From NCBI GenBank assembly GCA_001828935.1, contig MHZX01000082.1, forward strand, positions 1 through 53,502: a DNA stretch of 53,502 bases, in the 5' to 3' direction. Shown here one piece after another: positions 7,436-15,786 of the stretch. The number at the start of each line of letters is the position of its first letter. The stretch's first letter is position 1. The DNA comes from Rhodocyclales bacterium RIFCSPLOWO2_02_FULL_63_24. GTDB taxonomy: Bacteria; Pseudomonadota; Gammaproteobacteria; Burkholderiales; Rhodocyclaceae. Below the pieces are notes generated by a model, which worked only from the letters and a program-made list of their open reading frames with translations, did not search any database and was not told the DNA's origin. The position numbers and the translations under genes are program-made.

Positions 7436-8473
7436 ATGAAATACAACACGCTTGGCCAAAGCGAGCTCAGGGTTTCCAATGTCTGCCTCGGTACCATGAC
7501 CTTCGGCACCCAGAACAGCGAGGCCGACGCCCATCGCCAGCTCGATTTTGCGCTGACGCGGGGTATCAACTTCATCGATACGGCCGAGATGTATTCGGTA
7601 CCGTCCAACGCTGAAAGCTACGGCAAGACGGAAACCTATATCGGCACCTGGCTCAAGCGCCAGGCGCGCGACAGGATAGTCCTCGCCACCAAGATCGCCG
7701 GTCCCGGCCGCAGCATGAAATGGATTCGGAATGGCGAACTGGCGTTCAACCGCAAGAATATCCGCGCCGCCATCGAAGCTTCGCTGGCCCGCCTGCAAAC
7801 CGACTACGTCGATTTGTATCAGTTGCACTGGCCGGATCGCAACACGCCGCTCTTCGGGCAGTACCATTTCGACCCCGACAAGGAGCGCGACTTCGTGCCG
7901 CTGGCGGAAACCCTGGCGGCCTTGGCGGAACTCGTCAGGGAAGGCCGGGTGCGCTATGTCGGCCTGTCCAACGAGACGCCCTGGGGTGTGATGCAGTTCC
8001 TGCACATGGCGGAGCAGCACAAGCTGCCGCGCGTGGTTTCGGTGCAGAACGCCTACAGCCTGCTCAACCGGACCTGGGAAATGGGGCTGGCCGAAATCGG
8101 CTTTCGGGAAAATGTGGCGCTCCTGGCTTACTCGCCGCTGGCATTCGGCTTGCTGTCGGGCAAGTATCTGGCCGATCCGAGCGCCAGCGGGCGTTTTAAC
8201 TTGTTCCCAGGTTTCGCCCAGCGCTACTCGAAGATCAATGTGCAGCCGGCGGTCGCGGCCTATGTCGAACTGGCGCGAGCCCACGGCATGACGCCGACGC
8301 AAATGGCGTTGGCATTTGTCGCCTCGCGCCGTTTTGTTGCCAGCACCATCATCGGCGCCACCACGCTGGAGCAGTTGAGCGAGGACATCGACGCGTGTGC
8401 CGGCGCGCTGCCGGACGAGGTGGTCAGGGAAATCGAGGCATTGCACTTGCGCTACTGCAATCCGGCTCCCTGA
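7436..8473 (+). CDS. Aldo/keto reductase (Tas-like)
   Basis: A 345-residue NADPH-dependent oxidoreductase of the aldo/keto reductase superfamily. The N-terminal signature is MKYNTLGQSELRVSNVCLGTMTFG; the catalytic Asp-Tyr-Lys-His set is visible as FIDTAEMYS, ATKIAG and YQLHWPDR; and RYVGLSNET and AYSPLAFGLLSGKY follow. It resembles Tas of E. coli, whose substrate is unclear. ATG 7436 has AGGA about ten bases upstream; a TTG six bases earlier is possible but less likely. It is divergent from the hydrolase gene. Confidence 0.88.
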   Translation: MKYNTLGQSELRVSNVCLGTMTFGTQNSEADAHRQLDFALTRGINFIDTAEMYSVPSNAESYGKTETYIGTWLKRQARDRIVLATKIAGPGRSMKWIRNGELAFNRKNIRAAIEASLARLQTDYVDLYQLHWPDRNTPLFGQYHFDPDKERDFVPLAETLAALAELVREGRVRYVGLSNETPWGVMQFLHMAEQHKLPRVVSVQNAYSLLNRTWEMGLAEIGFRENVALLAYSPLAFGLLSGKYLADPSASGRFNLFPGFAQRYSKINVQPAVAAYVELARAHGMTPTQMALAFVASRRFVASTIIGATTLEQLSEDIDACAGALPDEVVREIEALHLRYCNPAP

Positions 8474-8501
8474 TTCCGCTTTCGGGCAGGGCGCCGCAGA
8501 A

Positions 8502-8969
8502 TCAATGCGAAAGCGGCGATTTGCCTTTCTTGACCGGGGGGGTGGCGGCCGGCTTTGCTGGCGCGGCCTTTTCTTCTGCGCTTGTCGCCGGCTTGGCGGC
8601 TGCGGTTGCGTCGGCGGTCGCCGGCTTCTTCTCTTCGGGTTCGTCGAATTCCTCGATCGCCTCCAGCGGGCGACCCTTTCTGGGCAGCGGTTGCAGCGGG
8701 AAATCAGGCTTGACTTCCTCGATCTTGTTTTCGCGCATGTAGCCGTCCATGTCGCGCCAACCGGCGAAGATGGCAGCCTTGGGAGCCCGGCGATTGATCT
8801 GGTAGCAATCTTCCAGAGCCCGACCTGCCTGCCTGCAGGCGCTGCCGATGGCTTTGCCTTCGGCCTCTTCGCGTGCCAGTTCGGCGGCAGGGGTTTCCAG
8901 GCCGAGCTGATCGCAACCGGCGAGGAAGGGAGTCAGAAAAAGCAGGATCAGGCCGTAGCTGAGTTTCAT
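8502..8969 (-). CDS. Small lipoprotein, function unknown
   Basis: A 155-residue protein with a lipoprotein signal ending in LAGC (Cys at about residue 18). The mature part has two more cysteines (SACRQAGRALEDCYQ) that could form a disulfide, and the segment AAIFAGWRDMDGYMRENKIEEV. The C-terminal 60 residues are Ala/Pro/Lys-rich (EKKPATADATAAAKPA...), probably a flexible linker. Similar lipoproteins occur in other betaproteobacteria as hypotheticals. I recognise no domain with a known function. It ends 28 bases from the convergent aldo/keto reductase gene. Confidence 0.75.
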   Translation of the reverse strand: MKLSYGLILLFLTPFLAGCDQLGLETPAAELAREEAEGKAIGSACRQAGRALEDCYQINRRAPKAAIFAGWRDMDGYMRENKIEEVKPDFPLQPLPRKGRPLEAIEEFDEPEEKKPATADATAAAKPATSAEEKAAPAKPAATPPVKKGKSPLSH

Positions 8970-9142
8970 GTTCGTCGCGGGCGATGGGTGCAAAACGAGT
9001 TTCAGTGAGGGCTGACGCCGGCTATATCTCCCCGCAGCGCGCAGGGAACGGTATCCCCTGTGGATATGGGCGTCAAGCACAGCAGCCGCAACCAGCACCG
9101 ATTGTACGGCAGAACTCCGCCGAATCTTGAGCGCTTCGGCGC

Positions 9143-9643
9143 TTAGTGCTTTCCCGCAGCCTTGGAGGCGCTGGTTTTCAGCGCGGCGAGGAGGTCGTAG
9201 AGCTGGTGGCGCTGCTTTTCGTCCATGCCGGCGAAAAGCTCGACCACCCATTGCTCATGCGATTCGGCCATTTTGCGAAAGCTGCGACGGCCTTCCGGCG
9301 TCAGCTTGACGATATAGGCGCGCCTGTCCTGGGGGCTGTCCTCTCTGACCACCAGTCCCTCGGCGACCAGTTGATCGGTAATCCCGGTCACGTTGCCGCC
9401 GGTGACCATCATGCGTTTCGACAGTTCGCCCATTTTGAGGCCTTGCGGCGAGCGTTCGAGCTGGGCCATCAGATCGAAGCGCGGCAAGGTGATGTCGAAT
9501 TCGGCGCGCAGGCGCGAGCGAATGTGGTTCTCGATCAGGTTGGTGCAGGCCAGGGTGCGCAGCCACAGGCGAAGATCGGGGGCGTGCTCCGACGTGGCGC
9601 GCGTTTCGGTGTCGGACGCGGCGGAAACTGATTTCTTGGACAT
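9143..9643 (-). CDS. MarR-family transcriptional regulator
   Basis: A 166-residue winged-helix regulator. Helices DLRLWLRTLACTNLIENHIRSRL lead to the DNA-binding part FDLMAQLERSPQGLKMGELSKRMMVTGGNVTGITDQLVAEGLV, and the wing carries the MarR signature DRRAYIVKLTPEGR. These proteins repress nearby genes and release DNA on binding small aromatic ligands; the ligand is unknown here. ATG 9643 is preferred over a TTG ten codons upstream. Two AAAATATC repeats lie 33-55 bases upstream and could be its own operator. Confidence 0.85.
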   Translation of the reverse strand: MSKKSVSAASDTETRATSEHAPDLRLWLRTLACTNLIENHIRSRLRAEFDITLPRFDLMAQLERSPQGLKMGELSKRMMVTGGNVTGITDQLVAEGLVVREDSPQDRRAYIVKLTPEGRRSFRKMAESHEQWVVELFAGMDEKQRHQLYDLLAALKTSASKAAGKH

Positions 9644-9675
9644 GAAGTTGAGGCGCCCGCAGGCGAAGCGCAATG

Positions 9676-9698
9676 AAAATATCGATGCCTAAAATATC
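9676..9698. promoter_or_regulatory. Tandem AAAATATC repeats upstream of marR-like gene
   Basis: AAAATATC occurs at 9676-9683 and 9691-9698, a 15-base period, in an AT-rich patch in front of the MarR gene. Spacing and location suggest an operator or promoter element. MarR sites are usually inverted rather than direct repeats, which weakens the idea. Confidence 0.3.
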
Positions 9699-9814
9699 AA
9701 AAGGCGCGGGTTTCCGCAACTGATATGAAAACAGTATTTCCGGCGGATCGCCGGAGTCGGGAAGAAACGCAAGGAAGCCGGGGTTCCGTGAATACCGGTT
9801 TGCCGGCGCCGGGG

Positions 9815-10282
9815 TCAGGTTGAAGCCAGATCCGGGTTCAGAACCGCGCGCAGCACGGTTTGCGCTTCGTCGTTGCGCATGCGGCTGGCAAACCACCAGA
9901 CGCCGCCTTTCTTGACCGTCCAGTCGGCTTCCTCCCCTCCCAGCAGCAGGGCGGCGACGCGCCCCAGGGTCGGTTGGTGACCGATGATCAATACCGCGCC
10001 GTTATGGTCGGGCCAGCCGGCGGCTTTCAGCACATCCGTCGCCGAAGCGCCGATGCCGAGCTTGGGCTCGATCTCATAGGGCAGTTCCAGGGCGTGCGCG
10101 GTTTGCTGGGTACGTTCGGCGGGACTGACGAGGACCTTTCGCTTGCGCGGCAAATGCTGATGCAGCCAGCGCGCCATCTGCTTCGCCTGCATTTCGCCGC
10201 GCGCAGTGAGGCGTCGCTTGTGATCGGGGGTGGTCGCTTCGCCTTCTTCGGCTTCGGCATGTCGCCAGAGTATCAGGTCCAT
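9815..10282 (-). CDS. sixA: Phosphohistidine phosphatase SixA
   Basis: A 155-residue histidine phosphatase. The catalytic RHG-type motif is LILWRHAEAEEG near the N-terminus, and the second histidine is in LIIGHQPTLGRVAALLL. SixA removes phosphate from histidine residues of phosphotransfer proteins; E. coli SixA acts on phosphotransferase-system proteins. AGGAGGT lies seven bases before ATG 10282, a strong ribosome-binding site. It is followed 52 bases upstream (minus strand) by the CYTH-CHAD gene, with which sixA often clusters because both deal with phosphate chemistry; the link is inference. Confidence 0.85.
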   Translation of the reverse strand: MDLILWRHAEAEEGEATTPDHKRRLTARGEMQAKQMARWLHQHLPRKRKVLVSPAERTQQTAHALELPYEIEPKLGIGASATDVLKAAGWPDHNGAVLIIGHQPTLGRVAALLLGGEEADWTVKKGGVWWFASRMRNDEAQTVLRAVLNPDLAST

Positions 10283-10334
10283 GTTCGTACCTCCTTTGGG
10301 GCGCGCAGTTTATATTGGGGGCGTGACAACGATA

Positions 10335-11846
10335 TTACGAGCGCTTGCGCCTGAGTTTCGGTAGGCGCAGGCGGCTCAGTCGGTGGAGTTCGAGCGGTAC
10401 GCTGGCCAGCAGTCTGGCGTGCCGCGGCCCGTGCCAGCCGCCGATCAGCGTCACGGCTTCGCGTAGCCGGGGGTCGTCGCCCGCGCATTCCATGAGCAAG
10501 GTGCCGGCGTTCGCCAGGTCGTTGAGTTGGCCCAGGATGTCTTGCAATCTGGCGAGATGCTCAAGCAAGGCACGCGCCGCGCGCTGCGACGCCAGGGGCG
10601 AGAAAAATTCCAGTGCGTAACGCAGGCGCTTGATACCGACGCGCAGCGCATGCAGCGACTGCGGCTGGCCGATTTGGGCGGCGGCGGCGAGCAGCCTGGC
10701 CTTTTTGCGCAGCCGGCGCAGGCGTCCGGCGGCGAAGCTGAGCAGCGCGATCGTGGTCGTGTCGGCCGCCGGCATGGCGTGCAACGACTCGAGTGCAGTC
10801 AGCAGGGTGCGTCCGTAGTCCGGCGCGGCGAGCATGGAAACCGCCTGCGCGCGTGTCGCGTAGCAGCGATTCGTGATGTCGCCGGCCAGCGCCGGCAGCC
10901 GCGGCTCGTTGGGCAGGGCGTGGAGCACCGGATTGACGATTTCGTCGAGCAGCACATCAAGGTCCCGGGTATGGCCCAGCTGCGTCGTCAGCGCGGACAG
11001 CGGTGCCCGCAAGGTTTCCGCGAAATGGTCGGGCAGGGCGGGGGCAAACAGCCGCATGGCGGCACGCAGGCGACGCGTGGCGACGCGCATCTGATGAATG
11101 TATTCCGGATCGTCGCTGGTCAACGCGCCGTGATGATTCTGTTGCAGGTGGTCGAGACAGGACAGCGCGATGCAGCGGAAGGCTTCGAACGGTGCCATAG
11201 TTGCGGACAGCGCCACGACCTCGGCCTTGAATGGCGTCGAGGGTATTCCGAGGTGGAGCCGGTAGCCGCGCTCCGCCTTGGAGATTGTCGACGGCGTCAG
11301 GGCTACGCGCTGGGCGAGTTGCGCGGCGAGGCTGAAAATCGCTTCCACCGGTGCATCAGCAAGCTCCAGTTCGACTTCGGAGATGGCTTCCCGGCGGCCG
11401 TCGGCGATGATCCAGCCGCGATCCAAGGTCAGCAGGACGGCTCCGGGGGCGGCGTCGAATTTCCAGGTGATGCGGCGAAAACGCGTTTCGCAGACGGGAA
11501 CGATGCGGCTCAGCAGTTTTGGCCTTTGCAGCCAGTCGCGCACGGTCGATACGTCAACCGAAGAGAAATCGAAGTGCCCGGTGTAGGGCACTTCCCATTC
11601 CGGACGGCTGCTGAGTCCGGCGGCCGAACTGCCCGCCAGCTTGACCGTCTGCACCCAGTTGTGTCCCTTGCGGCGCAAGCGCAGGGCGATGCCGCGGCGA
11701 TGCAGCGACAAGTCCCCGGTGTCATAGTAAATATTGTCGAGAGTCTCGATATGGCGTTCGATCGCCTGCCGCAGCAGCGGGTGCCGCAGGAAACGCGATT
11801 GGTGGCCTTCGGCGAGCGCCAGTTTGAGTTCGACTTCTTCAGCCAT
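10335..11846 (-). CDS. CYTH and CHAD domain protein (inorganic triphosphatase/polyphosphate-binding)
   Basis: A 503-residue two-domain protein. Residues 1-200 form a CYTH domain starting with EVELKLAL (the EXEXK motif), with RGIALRLRRKGHNWVQTVK and WEVPY following; this domain hydrolyses triphosphates. From about residue 230 a CHAD domain has two copies of the basic motif, HQMRVATRRLRAAMRLF and HALRVGIKRLRYALEFF, which in this family bind polyphosphate. The combination matches E. coli YgiF-type proteins. Located next to sixA in the same orientation. Confidence 0.9.
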   Translation of the reverse strand: MAEEVELKLALAEGHQSRFLRHPLLRQAIERHIETLDNIYYDTGDLSLHRRGIALRLRRKGHNWVQTVKLAGSSAAGLSSRPEWEVPYTGHFDFSSVDVSTVRDWLQRPKLLSRIVPVCETRFRRITWKFDAAPGAVLLTLDRGWIIADGRREAISEVELELADAPVEAIFSLAAQLAQRVALTPSTISKAERGYRLHLGIPSTPFKAEVVALSATMAPFEAFRCIALSCLDHLQQNHHGALTSDDPEYIHQMRVATRRLRAAMRLFAPALPDHFAETLRAPLSALTTQLGHTRDLDVLLDEIVNPVLHALPNEPRLPALAGDITNRCYATRAQAVSMLAAPDYGRTLLTALESLHAMPAADTTTIALLSFAAGRLRRLRKKARLLAAAAQIGQPQSLHALRVGIKRLRYALEFFSPLASQRAARALLEHLARLQDILGQLNDLANAGTLLMECAGDDPRLREAVTLIGGWHGPRHARLLASVPLELHRLSRLRLPKLRRKRS

Positions 11847-11921
11847 GGCCGTTGTCGGAACGCGAAAAGCCCATTATCCATGATCGGCGCATCTGGCATG
11901 CCATATGCCGCAGCACTGGCC

Positions 11922-13157
11922 CTATTCGTAGCGCAATGCTTCGATGGGCAGCAGACGCGAGGCTTTTCGTGCCGGGTAGTATCCAAAAAATATGCCGATC
12001 GCACCGGCAAAGCCCGCGGCGAGCACGATCGAGCCGCCGGAAAGCTCGGTGCGCCAGCCGGCAAGTTCGGCAATCGCCGTGGCGCCGCCGACGCCGAACA
12101 GGATGCCGACGGCGCCACCGATCAATGACAGCGTGACGGCCTCGACCAGGAACTGGGTCAGGATGTCCCGGGCGCGGGCGCCGACGGCCATGCGCAGTCC
12201 GATTTCGCGAGTGCGCTCGGTCACCGAGACCAGCATGATGTTCATGATGCCGATGCCGCCGACCAGCAAGGATACTGAAGCGACGGCCGCCAGCAGCAGC
12301 GACATCACCCTCGACGAGGCTTCCTGCGCCTGGAGAATCTCCGACAGGTTACGCACATAAAAGTCGTCGTCCTGGCCGCTCTGCAGGCGATGGCGCTGGC
12401 GCAGCAACTCGCGCATGCGCGCCTCGGCTTCCGCCATGTTGGCGCCATCCTTCACCTTGACCATGATCGATCCTACGTTGCGGCCCGCAGCGAAACGGCT
12501 GGAGCCGAGCACGCGCTTCCTGGCGGTGCTGAGCGGCATCAGGATGATGTCATCCTGATCCTGGCCCATCATGTTCTGGCCTTTGCGATCGAGCAGGCCG
12601 ATTATCGTCAGCGGCACCTTGTTGACGCGCACCACCTGGTCGATCGGGCTGGCATCGCCGAAAAGATTCTTCGCCACCGTTTGTCCCAACAGCGCCACCT
12701 TGCCGGCGCCGTTGATTTCCGCCTGCTCGAATCTGCGGCCTTCGATCACGGCCCATTCGCGTACCTCCAGGTACTCCGGCGAGGTGCCGTAGAAGACCGT
12801 CGACCAATTGGTGTTGCCCAGTACCACCTGCCCGCTGCCGCGCAGGGACGGTGCGGCAGCCTGGATTTCATCGATCTCGCGGTTCAGCGCGTAGGCGTCG
12901 TCCTCGGTAATGGTCGGCTGCGAACCGCTGCCACCACGGGCGCCGCCGGAGGTCATCGAGCCGGAGAGCACCATGATGATGTTCGAGCCGAGGCTGCGGA
13001 TCTGGTCCTCGACGCGGGCCTGGGCGCCGTTGCCGACGGCGATCATGACGATCACCGCGGCGACGCCGATGATGATGCCGAGCATGGTCAGCGCCGAGCG
13101 CAGCTTGTTGATGCGCAGGGCAAGCAGGGCGATGCGCAGGGTGGCGGCGAAGTTCAT
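11922..13157 (-). CDS. MacB-type ABC transporter permease
   Basis: A 411-residue inner-membrane permease of the MacB/FtsX type: one N-terminal transmembrane segment (RSALTMLGIIIGVAAVIVMIAVGNGA), a large periplasmic domain (about 45-285), and three C-terminal membrane segments (SLLVGGIGIMNIMLVSVTERTREIGLRMAVGAR is the signature). Here the ATPase is a separate protein, unlike E. coli MacB. The start codon overlaps the ATPase gene stop by four bases. With the ATPase and the adaptor upstream it should form a tripartite exporter for macrolides, peptides or siderophores; the substrate is unknown. Confidence 0.9.
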   Translation of the reverse strand: MNFAATLRIALLALRINKLRSALTMLGIIIGVAAVIVMIAVGNGAQARVEDQIRSLGSNIIMVLSGSMTSGGARGGSGSQPTITEDDAYALNREIDEIQAAAPSLRGSGQVVLGNTNWSTVFYGTSPEYLEVREWAVIEGRRFEQAEINGAGKVALLGQTVAKNLFGDASPIDQVVRVNKVPLTIIGLLDRKGQNMMGQDQDDIILMPLSTARKRVLGSSRFAAGRNVGSIMVKVKDGANMAEAEARMRELLRQRHRLQSGQDDDFYVRNLSEILQAQEASSRVMSLLLAAVASVSLLVGGIGIMNIMLVSVTERTREIGLRMAVGARARDILTQFLVEAVTLSLIGGAVGILFGVGGATAIAELAGWRTELSGGSIVLAAGFAGAIGIFFGYYPARKASRLLPIEALRYE

Positions 13158-13870
13158 AGTAGTGCTGCCGCCGCATCCTTGGCCGCGTTGGGCCGGTCTT
13201 CGATCACCTTGCCGTCGCGGAAGGAAATGATGCGACCGGCGAAGTCGGCGACGTCGTGCTCGTGGGTCACCAGCACGATGGTGATGCCCTCGCGGTTGAG
13301 TTGCTGCAACAACGCCATGATCTCGACACTGGTGCGCGAATCCAGCGCGCCGGTCGGCTCGTCGGCGAGCACCAGTTGCGGATCGTTGACCAGCGCGCGG
13401 GCGATGGCGACGCGCTGCTGCTGGCCGCCGGACAGTTGCGACGGATGATGGTCGATGCGCTCCGCCAGCCCGATCTGGCTCAGGCGCCGTTCTGCCCGCG
13501 GGTAGCGCTCGGCGGCCGGTATGTCGCCATACAGCAGCGGCAGTGCGACGTTGTCCAGGGCCGAGGTGCGCGCCAGCAGGTTGAAATGCTGAAAGACGAA
13601 GCCCAGCTTGCGGTTGCGTATCGCGGCCAGTTCGTCGCCGGACAGGGCCGAGACTTCCTGGCCGCCGAGCCAGTAGCTGCCGGCGCTCGGATGATCCAGA
13701 CAGCCGAGCAGGTTCATGAAGGTGGATTTGCCGGAGCCGGATGGCCCCATGACGGCGACAAACTCGCCCGGGGCGATGTCGAGCGTGACGCTGCGCAGGG
13801 CGGGTACCACGTTGCTGCCCATGATGTAATCCTTGGTCAGTCCTTCGACCCGGATCAGCGGCTCGCTCAT
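13154..13870 (-). CDS. ABC transporter ATP-binding protein (LolD/MacB-type)
   Basis: A 238-residue ATPase of the MacB/LolD class. Walker A is GPSGSGKST, the Q-loop FVFQHFNLLART, the ABC signature LSGGQQQRVAIARAL, Walker B LVLADEPTGALD, and the switch histidine in VLVTHEHDVA. It is placed between the adaptor gene and the permease gene on the same strand, overlapping the permease by four bases, so it energises that permease. The 123-base gap before it holds two long palindromes. Confidence 0.92.
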   Translation of the reverse strand: MSEPLIRVEGLTKDYIMGSNVVPALRSVTLDIAPGEFVAVMGPSGSGKSTFMNLLGCLDHPSAGSYWLGGQEVSALSGDELAAIRNRKLGFVFQHFNLLARTSALDNVALPLLYGDIPAAERYPRAERRLSQIGLAERIDHHPSQLSGGQQQRVAIARALVNDPQLVLADEPTGALDSRTSVEIMALLQQLNREGITIVLVTHEHDVADFAGRIISFRDGKVIEDRPNAAKDAAAALL

Positions 13871-13889
13871 CGAACTACCCTTCCTCCTG

Positions 13890-13982
13890 CCCCTTCCCCG
13901 AGGGAAGGGGTGACTGCGGTTCGCCGCATTGCGGCTCCGGTCTTTGGCTGCGCCGCCCTTGGGACGGCCCGGCGGGCGGCGC
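13890..13982. repeat. REP-like palindromic intergenic sequence
   Basis: Two strong inverted repeats fill the gap between the adaptor and ATPase genes. CCCCTTCCC (13890-13898) pairs with GGGAAGGGG (13902-13910) around a 3-base loop; GCGCCGCCC (13950-13958) pairs with GGGCGGCGC (13974-13982). No T-tract follows on either strand, so these do not look like intrinsic terminators. The CCTTCCCCGAGGGAAGGGG core resembles widespread REP-type elements of proteobacteria. Confidence 0.6.
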
Positions 13983-13993
13983 TCATGGCCGGC

Positions 13994-15538
13994 TTAGAAC
14001 AGGCGCGGGCCGGGGCCGCCAGTCTTTGCCGTCGCTGCGGTTTGCTGTCCGACGATGACTTCCTGGCCTTCCTTGATGTCGCCGGAAACGATTTCGGTCA
14101 TGCTGCCGTCGGTGAGGCCGAGACGCACGTCGACGCCTTTCGCCTTGCCGTCCTCGCCCACGACCCAGATCCGTCCGCTGCCGCCGCCACCGCTTCTCGC
14201 GGCCTGCGCCTCGCTCGCCAGTTCGTCGTAGCGCTTCTTCTGCTCGGGCGACAGGATGGCCGAAATCTTCTCGCGAATCTCGCTGCGATTGCGTTCCTGG
14301 GCCTTGCCTTTTTCCGCCTCGGGCAAGTCGCGCGTCGCCCTGAACTTGTCGCGCATGCCGGCAAAAATGGCGTCGACCTTGGACTGCTGATCGGCATCGA
14401 GCTTGAGTTCGGCCACCAGCCTGTCGCGCAACTGGCTGATCCCGCCGCCTCCGCCGGCTTGCCCGCCAGCAGAAGTCGGCGCTGGCGACACGGCAGTCGG
14501 CGCCGCCGTGGCGGGCTTTTTGTCGTCGCTGACGCCGGTGGGGCGGAAACGCAGCGCCGCATTGGGCACCTTGAGCGTCTTGTCCTTCTGCGCGGTGATG
14601 ATGCGCACATTGGCCGTCATCCCCGGCAGCAGGGTGAGATCCGGGTTCGCGGCCGAGATCACCACGGTGTAGGTGACGACGTTCGACACCACGGTGGCGG
14701 CCTTGCGCACCTGGCGCACTTCTCCCTCGAAATGGCGGCCGGCGAAGGCATCCACCGTGAAACTGGCTTTCTGGCCGAGCCTGACGCGACCGACGTCGGC
14801 CTCGTCGATCGAGGTTTCCACCTGCATGTCGGTGAGGTTCTTGGCGATGACGAACAATTCCGGCGCCTGCAGGCTGGCGGCCACCGTCTGTCCCGGCTCG
14901 ATGCTGCGCTTGACCACGATGCCGTCCACCGGCGCGGAAATCGAAGTGCGTTGCAGATCGACGCGGGCGGCCGCCAACTGGGCTTCGCGCTGACGCACGA
15001 CGGCTTCGCCGTTTCTGACCTGTGCCTCGGCCGACGCCAGCGAAGCGCGGGCTGCATCGAGGGTGTTCTGTGCCGTATCGCGTTCGGCCGGGGAAATGAA
15101 GTTCCTCTCCACCAGGGTCTTCTTGCGTTCGTAGTCGCGCTGGGCATTCGACAGGTTGGCGCGGGCGCGGGCCACTTCCGCCTGTTGTACGCCCTGGCCG
15201 GCACGGGCGGCGTCGACGTCCGCTTCGGCCTGCCGGACACGGTGCTGATAGGTTTCCGGGTCGAGTCGGGCGATCAGTTGGCCGAATTTCACCGGCGAGT
15301 TGAAGTCGACCAGGATTTCCTTGATCTGGCCCGAGACCTGCGACCCGACCTGCACCGAGACCACCGGGTTGAGGGTGCCGGTGGCGGAAACGGCGGCGGT
15401 CAGCGGGCCGCTTTCGGCCTTGGCCAGCTTGAATTTCGGCGCGTCGCCGGCGCGGTCCCATGTCCGCCATGTGGCATAGCCGCCAACGCCCAGGATCAGC
15501 ATGCCCGCCAGAAGAGCGATTGGGGTACGTTTATTCAT
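13994..15538 (-). CDS. MacA-like periplasmic adaptor with a Spy/CpxP-like insert
   Basis: A 514-residue membrane-fusion protein that bridges the permease to an outer-membrane channel. An N-terminal membrane anchor (ALLAGMLILGVGGYATW) is followed by the lipoyl half-motif GTLNPVVSVQVGSQVSGQIKEILVDFN, a coiled-coil hairpin (about 85-180, EADVDAARAGQGVQQAEVARAR...), the second lipoyl half and a beta-barrel. Between about residues 345 and 450 there is an extra segment that ordinary MacA lacks: a Gly-rich linker, LDADQQSKVDAIFAGMRDKF, ILSPEQKKRYDEL and another Gly-rich linker. These LxxxQ/LTxxQ-type helices resemble Spy/CpxP chaperones. The barrel and C-terminal domain resume with GRIWVVGEDGKAKGV. 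Confidence 0.85.
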   Translation of the reverse strand: MNKRTPIALLAGMLILGVGGYATWRTWDRAGDAPKFKLAKAESGPLTAAVSATGTLNPVVSVQVGSQVSGQIKEILVDFNSPVKFGQLIARLDPETYQHRVRQAEADVDAARAGQGVQQAEVARARANLSNAQRDYERKKTLVERNFISPAERDTAQNTLDAARASLASAEAQVRNGEAVVRQREAQLAAARVDLQRTSISAPVDGIVVKRSIEPGQTVAASLQAPELFVIAKNLTDMQVETSIDEADVGRVRLGQKASFTVDAFAGRHFEGEVRQVRKAATVVSNVVTYTVVISAANPDLTLLPGMTANVRIITAQKDKTLKVPNAALRFRPTGVSDDKKPATAAPTAVSPAPTSAGGQAGGGGGISQLRDRLVAELKLDADQQSKVDAIFAGMRDKFRATRDLPEAEKGKAQERNRSEIREKISAILSPEQKKRYDELASEAQAARSGGGGSGRIWVVGEDGKAKGVDVRLGLTDGSMTEIVSGDIKEGQEVIVGQQTAATAKTGGPGPRLF

Positions 15539-15786
15539 TCGGCGATTCTAGCCGACATGGCCAAAGCTCAGATCTTGCCCTTGCAAGCAAATGTTACCGA
15601 TCTGTGCGTCCGCCGAATTCGCCTCTGCGCCAAGCGTTGCCGAGATTGCCAGTTTGCTGGCCCGTGGCGGCTTCGCTTGCGTCGCGTCATGAATTGACGC
15701 GCCAGGGTGTTCCGAACATTCGCATGGTCTGCGACCAGGCGTTTGGTCCGCCTTCAACTGCACCTTGCGGGCCGGACGGGCGTCGG

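Noticed and set aside
13256..15697. An 813-codon open frame on the plus strand opposite the exporter genes
   Set aside because: It runs antisense across two well-supported genes and their palindromic gap, and the protein has no recognisable pattern.
15539..15786. A gene in the 248-base gap between the adaptor and Fn3-like genes
   Set aside because: Only short frames without start signals or recognisable pattern are present.
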